Assembly: GCA_937868725.1 (NCBI GenBank) | Contig: CALMMQ010000004.1 | Span: forward strand, 1-64,000 | Source of the DNA: an uncultured Pleomorphomonas sp. | GTDB lineage: Bacteria > Pseudomonadota > Alphaproteobacteria > Rhizobiales > Pleomorphomonadaceae | Direction: 5' to 3' | DNA: 64,000 nt | Shown: in pieces, positions 29,827 through 39,226 of the stretch | How positions within the stretch are numbered: position 1 is the stretch's first letter | Layout: every line of letters starts with the position of its first letter | Translations under genes and position numbers: made by a program | The notes under the pieces: generated by a model | What the model saw: only the letters and a program-made list of their open reading frames with translations | Database searches by the model: none | What the model was told of the DNA's origin: nothing

Positions 29827-32121
29827 TTGGCCCGCAAGCACCGCCCTACCGACGATCTCTCTGCCTTCCCGACCCGCGAAACCATCCTGCGCTTCATCAC
29901 CGACAACCCGTCGAAAGCCACCAAGCGCGACATTGCCCGCGCCTTCGACGTGTCGGGTGAAGGGCGGATCGTGCTCAAGCATCTGCTGCGCGAACTGGAA
30001 GGCGAAGGCCTGATCGAGCGCCGGGCCAAGCGCTTCGGCAAGCCCGGCGCCCTGTCCGCCGTCCTCGCCTGCGACATCGTCGCCCGCGACCGCGACGGCG
30101 ACCTGTTCGCCGAGCCGACCGAATGGGACGCCGAAAGCGGCCCCCGCCCGCGTCTGCTGGTGGCGGCCGTGCGCCGCCGCCGCGGCGAGCGTACGCCCGT
30201 TGCCGGTCTCGGCGATCGGGTACTGGCCCGGATCGTCGCCGTGCCCGAGGGCTACGAAGGGCTGGCGCGCGCCGCCATTCGCGTCATCAAGATCCTGGAG
30301 GCCAAGCCGGTTGGCGTGCTCGGCATCGTCCGGCTCAACCAGTACGGCGCCCGCATCCTGCCGATCTCCAAACGCCAGAGCAGCGAACTCATCGCCGAAC
30401 TCGACGATCTCGCTGGCGCCGAGGACGGCGATCTCGTCGCCGTCGACATCATCCGCTCCTCGCGCATCGGCCTCAGCCATGCCCGTGTGCGCGAGCGCAT
30501 CGGCAACGTCAAGTCGGAGAAGGCGGTCTCGATGATCGCCATCCACGCCAACGACATTCCCTACATCTTCCCCGACGCCACGCTGCGCGAGGCCGCCGCC
30601 GCCAAGCCGCTCGCCCTCGGCAACCGCGAGGACTGGCGCGCCCTGCCGCTCGTCACCATCGATCCGCCCGACGCCAAGGACCACGATGACGCCGTCTACG
30701 CCGCGCCCGACGACGACCCGGAGAACCCCGGCGGCTTCGTTGTCACCGTCGCCATCGCCGACGTCGCCGCCTACGTCCGCCCCGGCTCGGAGCTCGACCG
30801 CGAGGCGCTGAAGCGCGGCAACTCGGTGTATTTCCCCGACCGCGTCATTCCCATGCTGCCGGAGGCCATCTCCAACGACCTGTGTTCGCTGAAGGAAGGC
30901 CAGGACCGGCCGGCGCTGGCCACGCGCATGGTGTTCGACGCCGAGGGCGTCAAGCGCCGCCACAGCTTCCACCGCATCATGATGCGCTCGGCGCGCAAGC
31001 TCGCCTACCAGGAGGCCCAGGCCGCCATCGATGGCCAGGTCAACGAACGGACGGACGGCATCGTCGAGCCGATCCTGAGGCCGCTGTGGGCGGCCTACGC
31101 CGCGCTGGCCAAGGCGCGCGACGCCCGCGGTCCGCTCGACCTCGATCTGCCCGAACGCAAGGTGCTGCTGAAGGCGGACGGCACCGTCGACCGCATCATC
31201 ACGCCCGAGCGCCTCGACGCCCATCGGCTCATCGAAGAATTCATGATCCAGGCCAACGTCGCCGCCGCCGAAACGCTGGAGAAGAAGCGCACGCCGTTCG
31301 TCTACCGCGTCCACGATCAGCCGTCGCTGGCCAAGCTGGAATCGCTGCGCGAGTTCCTGGCCTCGCTCGACATGAAGCTGGCCAAGCAGGGCGTCATCGA
31401 GCCCGAACTGTTCAACCGCATCCTCGAGCGGGTCGAGGAAACGCCGCAGTCCTACCTCGTCAACGAGGTGGTGCTGCGCTCCCAGGCCCAGGCCGAGTAC
31501 TCACCCGACAACATCGGCCACTTCGGCCTCAACCTGCGCAAATACGCCCACTTCACCTCGCCGATCCGCCGCTACGCCGACCTGATCGTCCACCGTGCCC
31601 TGATCACCGCCTGCCGCTTCGGCGACGATGGCCTGCCCGATGGCATCGAAGCCGAGCTCCAGGGCATCGCCACGTCGATCTCCGCCGCCGAACGCCGGGC
31701 CATGACCGCCGAGCGCGAGACCATCGACCGACTGATCGCCCAATGGCTGTCCGACCGCGTCGGCGCCGAGTTTTCCGGCCGCATCGCCGGCGTCACCAAG
31801 GCGGGCCTGTTCATCCGCCTCAACGACACCGGCGCCGATGGCTTCGTGCCGATCTCGACGCTTGGCGCCGACTACTTCGCTTATGACGAGGCTCGCCACT
31901 CGCTGGTCGGTTCGAAGTCGGGCGAGACCTATCAGCTCGGCGACCCCGTCGACGTGCGCCTGGTCGAGGCGGCCCCCTTCGCCGGCGCCCTGCGCTTCGA
32001 ACTGCTCACCGAAGGCCGCAAAGGCAAGCCGCTCGGCCGCACCGCCGTACTGCGCGCCGCCAAATCGGCCAAGGCGCGCGACCGCAAGGCGCGGGTGCAG
32101 GGCCTGCGCAAGGGACGCTGA
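29827..32121 (+). CDS. rnr: Ribonuclease R
   Basis: This 3'-5' exoribonuclease of the RNB family degrades structured RNA. It has an N-terminal helix-turn-helix-like segment (TRETILRFITDNPSKATKRDIARAF), cold-shock domains, the RNB catalytic region with DPPDAKDHDDAVYA (the acidic metal cluster), and a C-terminal S1 domain (GRIAGVTKAGLFIRLNDTGADGFV). A short basic tail follows. The start is uncertain. TTG at 29827 (764 aa, LARKHRPTDD) matches the usual N terminus. The upstream ATG at 29683 would add 48 unrelated residues and has no clear ribosome-binding site. Confidence 0.95.
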   Translation: MARKHRPTDDLSAFPTRETILRFITDNPSKATKRDIARAFDVSGEGRIVLKHLLRELEGEGLIERRAKRFGKPGALSAVLACDIVARDRDGDLFAEPTEWDAESGPRPRLLVAAVRRRRGERTPVAGLGDRVLARIVAVPEGYEGLARAAIRVIKILEAKPVGVLGIVRLNQYGARILPISKRQSSELIAELDDLAGAEDGDLVAVDIIRSSRIGLSHARVRERIGNVKSEKAVSMIAIHANDIPYIFPDATLREAAAAKPLALGNREDWRALPLVTIDPPDAKDHDDAVYAAPDDDPENPGGFVVTVAIADVAAYVRPGSELDREALKRGNSVYFPDRVIPMLPEAISNDLCSLKEGQDRPALATRMVFDAEGVKRRHSFHRIMMRSARKLAYQEAQAAIDGQVNERTDGIVEPILRPLWAAYAALAKARDARGPLDLDLPERKVLLKADGTVDRIITPERLDAHRLIEEFMIQANVAAAETLEKKRTPFVYRVHDQPSLAKLESLREFLASLDMKLAKQGVIEPELFNRILERVEETPQSYLVNEVVLRSQAQAEYSPDNIGHFGLNLRKYAHFTSPIRRYADLIVHRALITACRFGDDGLPDGIEAELQGIATSISAAERRAMTAERETIDRLIAQWLSDRVGAEFSGRIAGVTKAGLFIRLNDTGADGFVPISTLGADYFAYDEARHSLVGSKSGETYQLGDPVDVRLVEAAPFAGALRFELLTEGRKGKPLGRTAVLRAAKSAKARDRKARVQGLRKGR

Positions 32122-32550
32122 TCAGACCCCGAGGCGCGGGCCCTCGATGGCCGGACAGCGGTCCATGACCACGGCGACGCCCCTGGCCTCGGCCCGCGCC
32201 GCCGCCTCGGCGTTGACGATGCCAAGCTGCAGCCAGACGGTCTTGGGCGGATGCGGCAGCGCCAGCGCTTCGTCGATGGTCTCGCCAGCCGCCTCGGCGT
32301 TGCGGAACACGTCGACCATGTCGATCGGTCCCGGCACGTCGGCGAGGCTGGCGTAGACGGTGCGGCCGAGCAGTTGCTGGCCGGCGAGGCCCGGGTTGAC
32401 CGGATGCACGTCGTAGCCGCGGCCGAGCAGATATTCGAGCACATGGTAGGACGCGCGCGTCGTGTTCTGGCTGGCACCGACCAGCGCGATGGTGCGCGTG
32501 TCACGCAGAACGGCGATGATGTCGGCGTCGGTCTTGCCGTCGATGGCCAT
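32122..32550 (-). CDS. CoA-binding domain protein (YccU family)
   Basis: This 142-aa protein is made of one CoA-binding Rossmann domain of the succinyl-CoA-synthetase type. The motif [22 protein letters not shown] is followed by [18 protein letters not shown] and ending [16 protein letters not shown]. Members are small stand-alone proteins of unclear role. The ATG at 32550 is used; upstream in-frame sequence is Arg/Trp-rich and unlike the family. It converges head-on with rnr with no gap. Confidence 0.9.
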   Translation of the reverse strand: MAIDGKTDADIIAVLRDTRTIALVGASQNTTRASYHVLEYLLGRGYDVHPVNPGLAGQQLLGRTVYASLADVPGPIDMVDVFRNAEAAGETIDEALALPHPPKTVWLQLGIVNAEAAARAEARGVAVVMDRCPAIEGPRLGV

Positions 32551-32652
32551 GCGGGCTCTCCAAGCGTTGCGCCAAGCCGGCGGGCACCACGCCCGCCGCC
32601 GGGTCAGCCATAGAGCTAGCGCAAGCCGCCGCCGGCGCAAAGACGTTTCCCA

Positions 32653-33090
32653 TCAGTCGTGCCGGGGCAATCCGTTGGCGTCAAGCGGCAGATAGGGATT
32701 GTAGGCCAGCTCCCAGAGGTGACCGTCGGGATCGGCAAAATAGCCCGAATAACCACCCCAGAACACCTTTTGCGGCGCCTTGGTCTGGCGGCCGCCACAG
32801 GCGATGGCGTGCGCCATGGCCGCATCGACCTCGGCCTCGCTGGAAAAGTTGCGCGCCAGCGTCACGCCGTCGAAGCCGGCACCGTCGTCGGCAACGCAGG
32901 CGTCCTCAGCCAAGAGGTGGCGCGGATAGAGCGACAGCATGGTACCCGCCGTGCGCAGAAAGACGATGTTGTCACCCGAGCCGTCGGCCTCGATGAAGCC
33001 CAACGCCTTGTAGAAGGCCCGGGCGGCGGCGAGATCGGCGACACCGAGCGCCACGATGGTGATGGCTGAACCGAAAGCCGCGCTGGTCAT
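32653..33090 (-). CDS. VOC-family (glyoxalase-fold) protein
   Basis: This 145-aa vicinal-oxygen-chelate protein has paired beta-alpha-beta modules: ITIVALGVADLAAARAFYKALGF at the N terminus and YSGYFADPDGHLWELAYNP at the C terminus, where the Glu of WELA is the usual metal ligand. The substrate is unknown. Members include glyoxalases, dioxygenases and resistance proteins. The start at 33090 has GAGGAG 7 bases upstream. It occupies the position before fabG where fabD stands in many relatives. Confidence 0.9.
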   Translation of the reverse strand: MTSAAFGSAITIVALGVADLAAARAFYKALGFIEADGSGDNIVFLRTAGTMLSLYPRHLLAEDACVADDGAGFDGVTLARNFSSEAEVDAAMAHAIACGGRQTKAPQKVFWGGYSGYFADPDGHLWELAYNPYLPLDANGLPRHD

Positions 33091-33303
33091 GTCGTTTCTC
33101 CTCGCAGACAATGGCTGATCGTGACGTTATGCCCCGTCAGGGGCTGTCAGCAACCGTGCCGACCGATCACCGGGCGACAGTCTATCGCCCTGCCCAATCG
33201 CGACAAATGGCACGAATGGCTTGACACGGCACCGATGACGTGGTGTCAGGCCGGGAAAACGGAGGGTGATCCTTCCCCTCCGGCGCAAGAAGGTGGAAAG
33301 CAG

Positions 33304-34041
33304 ATGTTCGACTTGACGGGTATGAAGGCACTGGTCACCGGTGCCACCGGCGGTATCGGCGGCGCCATCGCAACCGCCCTGCACGCGCAGGGCGCCACGG
33401 TCGCGCTCACGGGAACGCGCCTCGCCGCGCTTGAGGAACTGGCCGGCAAGTTGGGCGACCGGGCGCTGGTCGTCGCCGCCAATCTCGCCGATCGCGCCGA
33501 TGTCGACGCCATGTTCGCCAAGGCCGAGGCCGAGCTCGGTCAGGTCGACATTCTCGTCAACAACGCCGGCATCACCCGCGACGGCCTGTTCATGCGCATG
33601 AAGGACGAGGACTGGGACAAGGTCATCGAGGTCAACCTCACCTCCGCCTTCCGCCTGTCGCGGGCCGCCGTCAAGGGCATGATGAAGCGCCGCTTCGGCC
33701 GCATCATCGGCATCACCTCCATCGTCGGTGTCACCGGCAACCCCGGTCAGGGCAATTACGCCGCCGCCAAGGCCGGCATGATCGGCATGACCAAGGCGCT
33801 GGCCGCCGAGGTGGCGAGTCGCGGCATCACGGCCAACTGCGTCGCGCCCGGGTTCATCGAAACGCCGATGACCGACGTGCTCAACGACAAGCAGAAGGAA
33901 GCGACGCTCGCCGCCGTGCCCATGGGCCGGCTCGGCACCGCCGACGAGATCGCCGCCGCCTGCGTCTACCTGGCGAGCCGCGAGGGCGCCTACGTCACCG
34001 GCCAGACGCTGCACGTCAACGGCGGCATGGCGATGATCTGA
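33304..34041 (+). CDS. fabG: 3-oxoacyl-ACP reductase
   Basis: This 245-aa short-chain dehydrogenase reduces beta-ketoacyl-ACP with NADPH in fatty-acid elongation. The cofactor motif is TGATGGIGGAIA (13-24), followed by NNAG (86-89). The catalytic triad is Ser139, Tyr152 and Lys156 (NYAAAKAG). The C-terminal GQTLHVNGGMAM is typical. The ATG at 33304 follows AAGGTGGAAAG. The open frame extends back to 33121 without similarity. acpP and fabF follow, giving the canonical fabG-acpP-fabF series, without fabD upstream. Confidence 0.97.
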   Translation: MFDLTGMKALVTGATGGIGGAIATALHAQGATVALTGTRLAALEELAGKLGDRALVVAANLADRADVDAMFAKAEAELGQVDILVNNAGITRDGLFMRMKDEDWDKVIEVNLTSAFRLSRAAVKGMMKRRFGRIIGITSIVGVTGNPGQGNYAAAKAGMIGMTKALAAEVASRGITANCVAPGFIETPMTDVLNDKQKEATLAAVPMGRLGTADEIAAACVYLASREGAYVTGQTLHVNGGMAMI

Positions 34042-34448
34042 GGATCGTCGCGGACGGGTTACCCCCAGCCGGCCGAGGCCGGTCATGAGCGGGAAAACCC
34101 AATGTTTTCGCGGGTGGTGGATAATCCTCCCGCGAAGGCCAGCGCCCACCACACGGGCGACTGGTCAATAGGGGCGAAGTGTGTTACCAAGCCGGCGATC
34201 TGATCGGGATACGTCTAGCGGGTCCACTTGAAGGTCACGCGCCGGGCATGGGTCGAGACTTGAGCTTTCGGCCCAATCGTTTATGGTCCTACCCTTGGGG
34301 GGATCATAGATACTCGATGGTGCCGGTCGGCGATCGTCATGCCGGTCCCTTCGGTAGCCGGGTTCGGTTGTTGCTGCCAATGGTAGCGGGAACGGAATGT
34401 CCGACGTCCCATTCGGCAAAGGATTTGGTCAAAAAAGGATCCGTGAAC
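34042..34448. other. fabG-acpP spacer with promoter-like sequence
   Basis: A 400-base gap. Near its left end lie two overlapping hairpins (see separate entry). TTGAGC (34260-34265) and TATGGT (34282-34287) with 16-base spacing form a plausible sigma-70 promoter for acpP, which would give a 5' leader of about 155 bases. AAAAGGATC just before the acpP ATG is its ribosome-binding site. No open frame here has coding support. Confidence 0.45.
34089..34136 (+). promoter_or_regulatory. Two mutually exclusive hairpins downstream of fabG
   Basis: GTTTTCGCGGG (34104-34114) can pair upstream with GCGGGAAAAC (34089-34098; 6 pairs, one mismatch, 2 pairs, loop CCAAT). Its TTCGCGGG part (34107-34114) can instead pair perfectly with CCCGCGAA (34129-34136) across 14 bases. 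The shared middle arm makes the two folds alternatives, as in attenuators. No T run follows either hairpin. Confidence 0.4.
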
Positions 34449-34685
34449 ATGAGCGAAGTCGCTGATAAGGTGAAGAACATCGTTATCGACCATCTCGGCG
34501 TGGATGCCGACAAGGTCACGCTCGAAGCCTCGTTCATCGAGGACCTCGGTGCCGACTCCCTCGACACCGTCGAGCTGGTGATGGCCTTCGAAGAAGCCTT
34601 TGGCGTCGAGATTCCCGACGATGCCGCCGAAACGATCCTGACGGTCGGCGACGCGGTCAAGTTCCTGGAGAAGGCCACGGCCTGA
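34449..34685 (+). CDS. acpP: Acyl carrier protein
   Basis: This 78-aa acidic protein carries growing acyl chains on a phosphopantetheine arm attached to Ser37 in [10 protein letters not shown]. The helix II sequence [22 protein letters not shown] is canonical. The ATG at 34449 has AAAGGA about 9 bases upstream. A clear terminator follows 25 bases after the stop, which separates it from fabF despite the conserved order, so acpP probably yields an abundant short transcript. Confidence 0.98.
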   Translation: MSEVADKVKNIVIDHLGVDADKVTLEASFIEDLGADSLDTVELVMAFEEAFGVEIPDDAAETILTVGDAVKFLEKATA

Positions 34686-34710
34686 TTCCCCGAGGTTCAA
34701 TGAGAACCAG

Positions 34711-34742
34711 CGGCTCTCCGATCCCTCGGGGAGCCGATTTCT
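34711..34742 (+). terminator. Rho-independent terminator after acpP
   Basis: CGGCTCTCC (34711-34719) pairs with GGGGAGCCG (34728-34736) with one G-U wobble and an 8-base loop, followed by ATTTCT. Confidence 0.75.
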
Positions 34743-35029
34743 AGGCATTCTTTCGCCGCGCGCCGGCATGCGCCTTTCTTCCGTGAGAATTGCGGCAGCT
34801 ATGCTCGGAGTTCCGGACGGGTGTCGCAGCGGTCTTTCGCCCCGCGCCCTGCCAGTCACGCCAGTCATGGCGGAAGAACTCTGTTTCTCTCAAGGCAGGG
34901 GCAAGCCATCGGCAGTCGCCGTTCCATCCGTCTGATCAGCGGCGCGTCCCCAGCGGACAGCGGCCCTTCCCTCGGATGCCGGAACGATCTCAAACCGGCG
35001 CGGCACCATTTGAGGGAGGCTCTCGTCCC

Positions 35030-36292
35030 ATGAGGCGAGTCGTCATTACCGGTCTTGGCATGGTTACGCCGCTTGGCTGCGGCGTCGATACAACGTGGTC
35101 CCGCCTCATCGCCGGCCAGAGCGGCGCCCGCCGCATCGAAAGTTTTCCGGTTGATGATCTCGCGGCGCAGGTCGCCTGCCAGATCCCGCGCGGCGATGGC
35201 ACCAACGGTACCTACGACGCCAACCAGTGGATGGAAGTCAAGGAGCAGCGCAAGGTCGACGAGTTCATCGTCTTCGCTGGCGCCGCGGCCGATCAGGCGA
35301 TCGCCGACAGCGGCTATGTCGTCGAAACCGAGGAACAGGCCGTGCGCTCCGGCGTGCTGGTCGGCTCAGGCATCGGCGGCCTGGTCGGCATCCACGACGC
35401 CAGCCTGACGCTGGCCGAGAAGGGTCCGCGCCGCATCAGCCCGTTCTTCATTCCCGGCCGTCTCATCAATCTGGCCGGCGGCCAGATCTCGATCAAGCAC
35501 GGGCTCAAGGGCCCGAACCACGCCGTGGTCACCGCCTGCTCGACCGGCGCCCATGCCATCGGCGACGCGGCCCGCCTCATCGCCCTCGATGACGCCGACG
35601 TCATGGTGGCCGGCGGTACCGAATCGCCGATCTGCCGCCTGTCGATCGCCGGCTTTGCCGCCTGCAAGGCGCTGTCGACCGGCTTCAACGACGACCCGAC
35701 GCGCGCCTCGCGGCCCTACGACCGCGACCGTGACGGTTTCGTCATGGGAGAAGGCGCCGGCGTCGTCGTGCTGGAAGAGCTTGAGCATGCCAAGAAGCGC
35801 GGCGCCCGGATCTATGCCGAGGTCGTCGGCTACGGCATGTCGGGCGACGCCTATCACATCACGGCCCCCTCGCCCGACGGTGACGGCGCTTTCCGCTGCA
35901 TGACGGCCGCCCTGAAGCGGGCCGGCGTCAACCCCGGCAGCATCGACTACATCAACGCCCATGGCACCTCGACCATGGCCGACACCATCGAGCTGGCCGC
36001 CGTCGAGCGGCTGCTCGGGGCCGACGCCGGCAAGGCCGCCATGTCGTCGACCAAGTCGATGACCGGTCACCTGCTCGGCGCCGCCGGCGCGGTGGAAGCC
36101 ATCTTCTCGGTGCTGGCCATCCGCGACAGCATCCTGCCGCCGACCATCAACCTCGACAATCCCTCGGTCGCAACGCCCATCGACCTGGTGCCCAACAAGG
36201 CCAAGGAAAAGAAGGTGCGTTACGTCCTGTCCAACTCCTTCGGCTTCGGCGGCACCAACGCCTCGCTGGTCATGAAGGCCTTCGAAGGCTGA
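35030..36292 (+). CDS. fabF: 3-oxoacyl-ACP synthase II
   Basis: This 420-aa condensing enzyme elongates acyl-ACP with malonyl-ACP. The active-site Cys170 lies in VVTACSTGAHAIGDAAR, and the two histidines are in NAHGTSTM and KSMTGHLLGAAGAVE. It begins MRRVVITGLGMVTPLG, as most FabF proteins do. The ATG at 35030 has GAGGGAGG upstream. About 340 bases separate it from acpP, with a terminator in between, so it probably has its own promoter. mltG follows after a second terminator. Confidence 0.97.
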   Translation: MRRVVITGLGMVTPLGCGVDTTWSRLIAGQSGARRIESFPVDDLAAQVACQIPRGDGTNGTYDANQWMEVKEQRKVDEFIVFAGAAADQAIADSGYVVETEEQAVRSGVLVGSGIGGLVGIHDASLTLAEKGPRRISPFFIPGRLINLAGGQISIKHGLKGPNHAVVTACSTGAHAIGDAARLIALDDADVMVAGGTESPICRLSIAGFAACKALSTGFNDDPTRASRPYDRDRDGFVMGEGAGVVVLEELEHAKKRGARIYAEVVGYGMSGDAYHITAPSPDGDGAFRCMTAALKRAGVNPGSIDYINAHGTSTMADTIELAAVERLLGADAGKAAMSSTKSMTGHLLGAAGAVEAIFSVLAIRDSILPPTINLDNPSVATPIDLVPNKAKEKKVRYVLSNSFGFGGTNASLVMKAFEG

Positions 36293-36314
36293 CAGCCGGC
36301 ATCGCTCAGGCCTG

Positions 36315-36350
36315 ACGCCCGGTCTCCGCCACGGAGGCCGGGCGTTTGCT
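36315..36350 (+). terminator. Rho-independent terminator after fabF
   Basis: ACGCCCGG (36315-36322) pairs with CCGGGCGT (36338-36345), with an inner CTCC/GGAG stem, then TTTGCTTT. Confidence 0.75.
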
Positions 36351-36552
36351 TTCCTGTGGCATTCGCCGCCGCAAACCGGGTCGGCTCTTGCCATCGCCGT
36401 GCCGAGCGTGTTGCTTGGAGGTTCACGGGAATCGGAACGGGACTCCTCCCTACCGTTTTGCCTCCCGAGCGCGCGTGTTCCCAGAGTGCCCCTCCGTTTC
36501 GCCGCATTCCTGCGGCGTTCTAGGGGGAACGACAACGAGAGTCCTGTAGCGC

Positions 36553-37896
36553 ATGGCAGACGGCAACGATCTTCCGGATACCAGCAAGGAAGCGGTCCCC
36601 GACACCGCCGCGGCCGCCAAGGCGCGCCCGCAGCCGAAAAGCCCGCGCGAAGCGCTGTCGCCCGAGCCGGCACCGCCGCCGCCGCGCTCGCGCAGCGCCC
36701 ACAATCCCGTCGTCGTCGCCATGAATGCCCTGGTCACGCTGCTGGTGATGGCCGTGCTGGCCCTCGGCGGCCTCATCTACTGGGGCAAGGGCCAGTTCGA
36801 CGCCCCCGGTCCGCTCAAGAGCGAAACCATCGTCGTCATTCCCAACGAGTCGGGCCTGTCGCGCATCGCCGACATTCTCGAGACCAACGACGTCATCACC
36901 AACCCGTATGACACCTTCGGCAATCTGGTGTTCATGGCCGGCGTGCGCGCCTATCGCGCCCAGGGCAAGCTCCGGGCTGGCGAATACGCCTTCCCGGCCG
37001 GCATCAGCATGCACGGCGTCATGGACCTGCTGCTGGCCGGCAAGGCTATCATGCATCAGGTGACGCTGCCCGAAGGCCTGACGTCGCGCCAGATCGTCGA
37101 CCGCCTCGCTACCAACGACGCGCTCACCGGCGACATCGCCACGGTGCCGGCCGAAGGCTCGCTGCTGCCGGAGACCTACACCTTCACCCGCGGCACGACG
37201 CGCCAGCAGATCATCGAGCAGATGAAGGCCGCCCACAAGAAGGCGCTCGACGCCATCTGGGCCAGTCGCCGCGCCAGCCTGCCGCTCGCCACGCCCGATC
37301 AGCTGGTGACGCTGGCATCCATCGTCGAGAAGGAAACAGGCAAGGCCGACGAGCGGCCGCACGTCGCCTCGGTGTTCATCAACCGCCTCAAGAAGGGCAT
37401 CCGCCTGCAGTCCGACCCGACGATCATCTACGGCATCGCCGGTGGTGCCGGCACCCTCGGCCGGCCGATCAACCGCTCCGACATCGACAAGCCGACGCCC
37501 TACAACACCTATCATATCGACGGTCTGCCGCCGGGCCCGATCGCCAATCCCGGCCGCGCCGCCATGGAGGCGGTCGCCAATCCGTCGGAGACCAAGGACG
37601 CCTATTTCGTCGCCGACGGCAGTGGCGGCCATGTGTTCGCCCCGACGCTCGCCGAGCACAACCGCAACGTCGCCAAGTGGCGCAAGTTCGAGAAGCAGCG
37701 GGCCGCCGCCGGCCAGATCGACGCCGACACCAAGGATCCCGATGCCGTCGACCTGCCGGCCGACGCCGACGAAGAGCCGGCGCCTGCCAAGCCGGCCGAC
37801 ACTGGCGGCAACGGCAACCCGCTCGACCTGCTCGATGGCGCGCCGCCGCGCGATCCGTCGCTGCCGGTGCTGCCGCAGCCCAAGCCTGCCCCCTGA
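36553..37896 (+). CDS. mltG: Endolytic transglycosylase MltG
   Basis: This 447-aa bitopic membrane protein cleaves nascent glycan strands and is thought to set glycan length. A Pro-rich cytoplasmic N terminus is followed by one membrane helix (VVVAMNALVTLLVMAVLALGGLIYW, about 53-77) and then a LysM-like and catalytic YceG domain. The catalytic glutamate region is LASIVEKETGKADERPHVASVFINRL (Glu259/261), followed by LQSDPTIIYG and PYNTYHIDGLPPGPIANPG. The C-terminal tail after about residue 385 is Pro/Asp/Glu-rich. In relatives it follows fabF as here, although a terminator now separates them. Confidence 0.95.
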   Translation: MADGNDLPDTSKEAVPDTAAAAKARPQPKSPREALSPEPAPPPPRSRSAHNPVVVAMNALVTLLVMAVLALGGLIYWGKGQFDAPGPLKSETIVVIPNESGLSRIADILETNDVITNPYDTFGNLVFMAGVRAYRAQGKLRAGEYAFPAGISMHGVMDLLLAGKAIMHQVTLPEGLTSRQIVDRLATNDALTGDIATVPAEGSLLPETYTFTRGTTRQQIIEQMKAAHKKALDAIWASRRASLPLATPDQLVTLASIVEKETGKADERPHVASVFINRLKKGIRLQSDPTIIYGIAGGAGTLGRPINRSDIDKPTPYNTYHIDGLPPGPIANPGRAAMEAVANPSETKDAYFVADGSGGHVFAPTLAEHNRNVAKWRKFEKQRAAAGQIDADTKDPDAVDLPADADEEPAPAKPADTGGNGNPLDLLDGAPPRDPSLPVLPQPKPAP

Positions 37897-37906
37897 CGGG
37901 ACCGGT

Positions 37907-38305
37907 TCAGCCCTGGGCAGTTGCGACCAGGGCGCGGACGATGGCGAGACCGGCGAACAGCGCCCCGATCGACAGCACGACGCTGGTCGCCGCGTAAAGC
38001 ACAGCGGTCAGCGACTGGCCGCGCTCCCAGATCGCGGCGGTATCGAGCGAAAAGGTCGAGAACGTCGTGAAGCCGCCGAGGATGCCGGTGGTGAGAAAGA
38101 GGCGCAGCGGCTGCGGCAGACCACTCCTGACCGTCCAGTATTCGGTGATCAGCCCCATCAGCAGGCTGCCGACGACGTTCACCGTCAGCGTGCCCCACGG
38201 CAGGCCGGTACCGAAAAGCCGGGCGGCGCCGATGTTGACGCCGTGGCGCAAGGCGCCGCCGACTCCGGCGCCGATGAAGACGATCAGGTAGGCAAAGTAA
38301 CTCAT
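37907..38305 (-). CDS. crcB: Fluoride ion channel CrcB/FluC
   Basis: This 132-aa protein has four membrane helices and forms a dual-topology fluoride channel. Family motifs are GAGVGGALRHG near the N terminus, WGTLTVNVVGSLLMGL in helix 2, and GILGGFTTFSTFSLD in helix 3 with the Phe residues lining the pore. The ATG at 38305 gives the usual length; the frame is open to 38353. No fluoride riboswitch was recognised upstream. It follows the universal stress gene by about 70 bases on the same strand and converges with mltG. Confidence 0.94.
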   Translation of the reverse strand: MSYFAYLIVFIGAGVGGALRHGVNIGAARLFGTGLPWGTLTVNVVGSLLMGLITEYWTVRSGLPQPLRLFLTTGILGGFTTFSTFSLDTAAIWERGQSLTAVLYAATSVVLSIGALFAGLAIVRALVATAQG

Positions 38306-38377
38306 CAGCCATGGCTCCCTGCGGTCGACCGGCACGGTCCGAACCGCGATCAATACAAGACGTCGGGTCCTCGCCCC

Positions 38378-39226
38378 TCAACTCATCATGAACACCGGCA
38401 ATTGCGCCGCCGCCAGCACGTCGCGCGTCACACCGCCGAGCACGGCCTCCCACAGGGCACCGTGCTTGAAGGCGCCGATCAGCAGACTGTCGCCGCCAAG
38501 CCGTTCGGTCTCGGCCAGCAACTGCCGGCCGACGCTCGAACCGGCGCGGTCGATGGCGATCAGCTCGACCGCCAGTCCGAGTTCGGCGAAGAACGCGCGC
38601 GCCGACGGGCCGTAGTCGACATCGCTCGCCACGCCGGCGGGCTTGCGCACCGTGACGACACTGACCTTTTCCGCCTTGGCCAACCAGGGCAAGGCCTGCC
38701 TGACGGCCCGACGCACCTGATCGCCGGGCTTCCAGCCGACGACAATGTGGCGACCGATGACGCGAGGTCCCGGCAGCGGCCGGGCCGGCGCCACCAGCAG
38801 CAGCCGCTTCGACCAGAACAGCGTCGAATGGAAAGCGTCACGGCCGTCGAGATGAACGGGATTGCCCATGACCACCAGATCGGCCGCCGCCGTTTCGGCG
38901 GCAACGACCGCCGTCACGTCGCCGCGATCATCCCGGAACGTCACGGGCACCTCGCCCCGCCCCGACCGCCAGCTGTCAATAGCGGCGCGGGTGTGCGCCA
39001 GCCGATCGGCCAGCGCCCCCTCGTTGCGCGCCCTGAGCTGCTGCAGCGCCAGCTCTTCCGGCGGCACGAAGGCAAAACGCGGATCGAAGCCCACCTGTAC
39101 GGCAGCGATGGTGACGTCGAAGCCCTCGGCGGCGGCCAGCGCGCAATCGAGGCACGACGGCACCGTTTCCGGCTCCGGCAACAGCGCCACGATGATCTTC
39201 GGCGATGGAAAACGGGGAACGGTCAT
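38378..39226 (-). CDS. Universal stress protein, tandem UspA domains
   Basis: This 282-aa protein is long enough for two Usp folds. The C-terminal domain is clear: LLIGAFKHGALWEAVLGGVTRDVLAAAQLPVFM, a version of the Usp G-x2-G-x9-G(S/T) nucleotide motif in which the usual pattern is partly changed. The N-terminal domain has ADLVVMGNPVHLDGRDAFHSTLFW at the matching place. Such tandem proteins bind ATP or other ligands and act in stress responses. It stands 175 bases downstream of the small-RNA terminator and directly upstream of crcB. Confidence 0.85.
   Translation of the reverse strand: MTVPRFPSPKIIVALLPEPETVPSCLDCALAAAEGFDVTIAAVQVGFDPRFAFVPPEELALQQLRARNEGALADRLAHTRAAIDSWRSGRGEVPVTFRDDRGDVTAVVAAETAAADLVVMGNPVHLDGRDAFHSTLFWSKRLLLVAPARPLPGPRVIGRHIVVGWKPGDQVRRAVRQALPWLAKAEKVSVVTVRKPAGVASDVDYGPSARAFFAELGLAVELIAIDRAGSSVGRQLLAETERLGGDSLLIGAFKHGALWEAVLGGVTRDVLAAAQLPVFMMS

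Noticed and set aside
38306-38377. Possible fluoride riboswitch before crcB
   Set aside because: The 70-base gap lacks the conserved riboswitch core and pseudoknot sequences.
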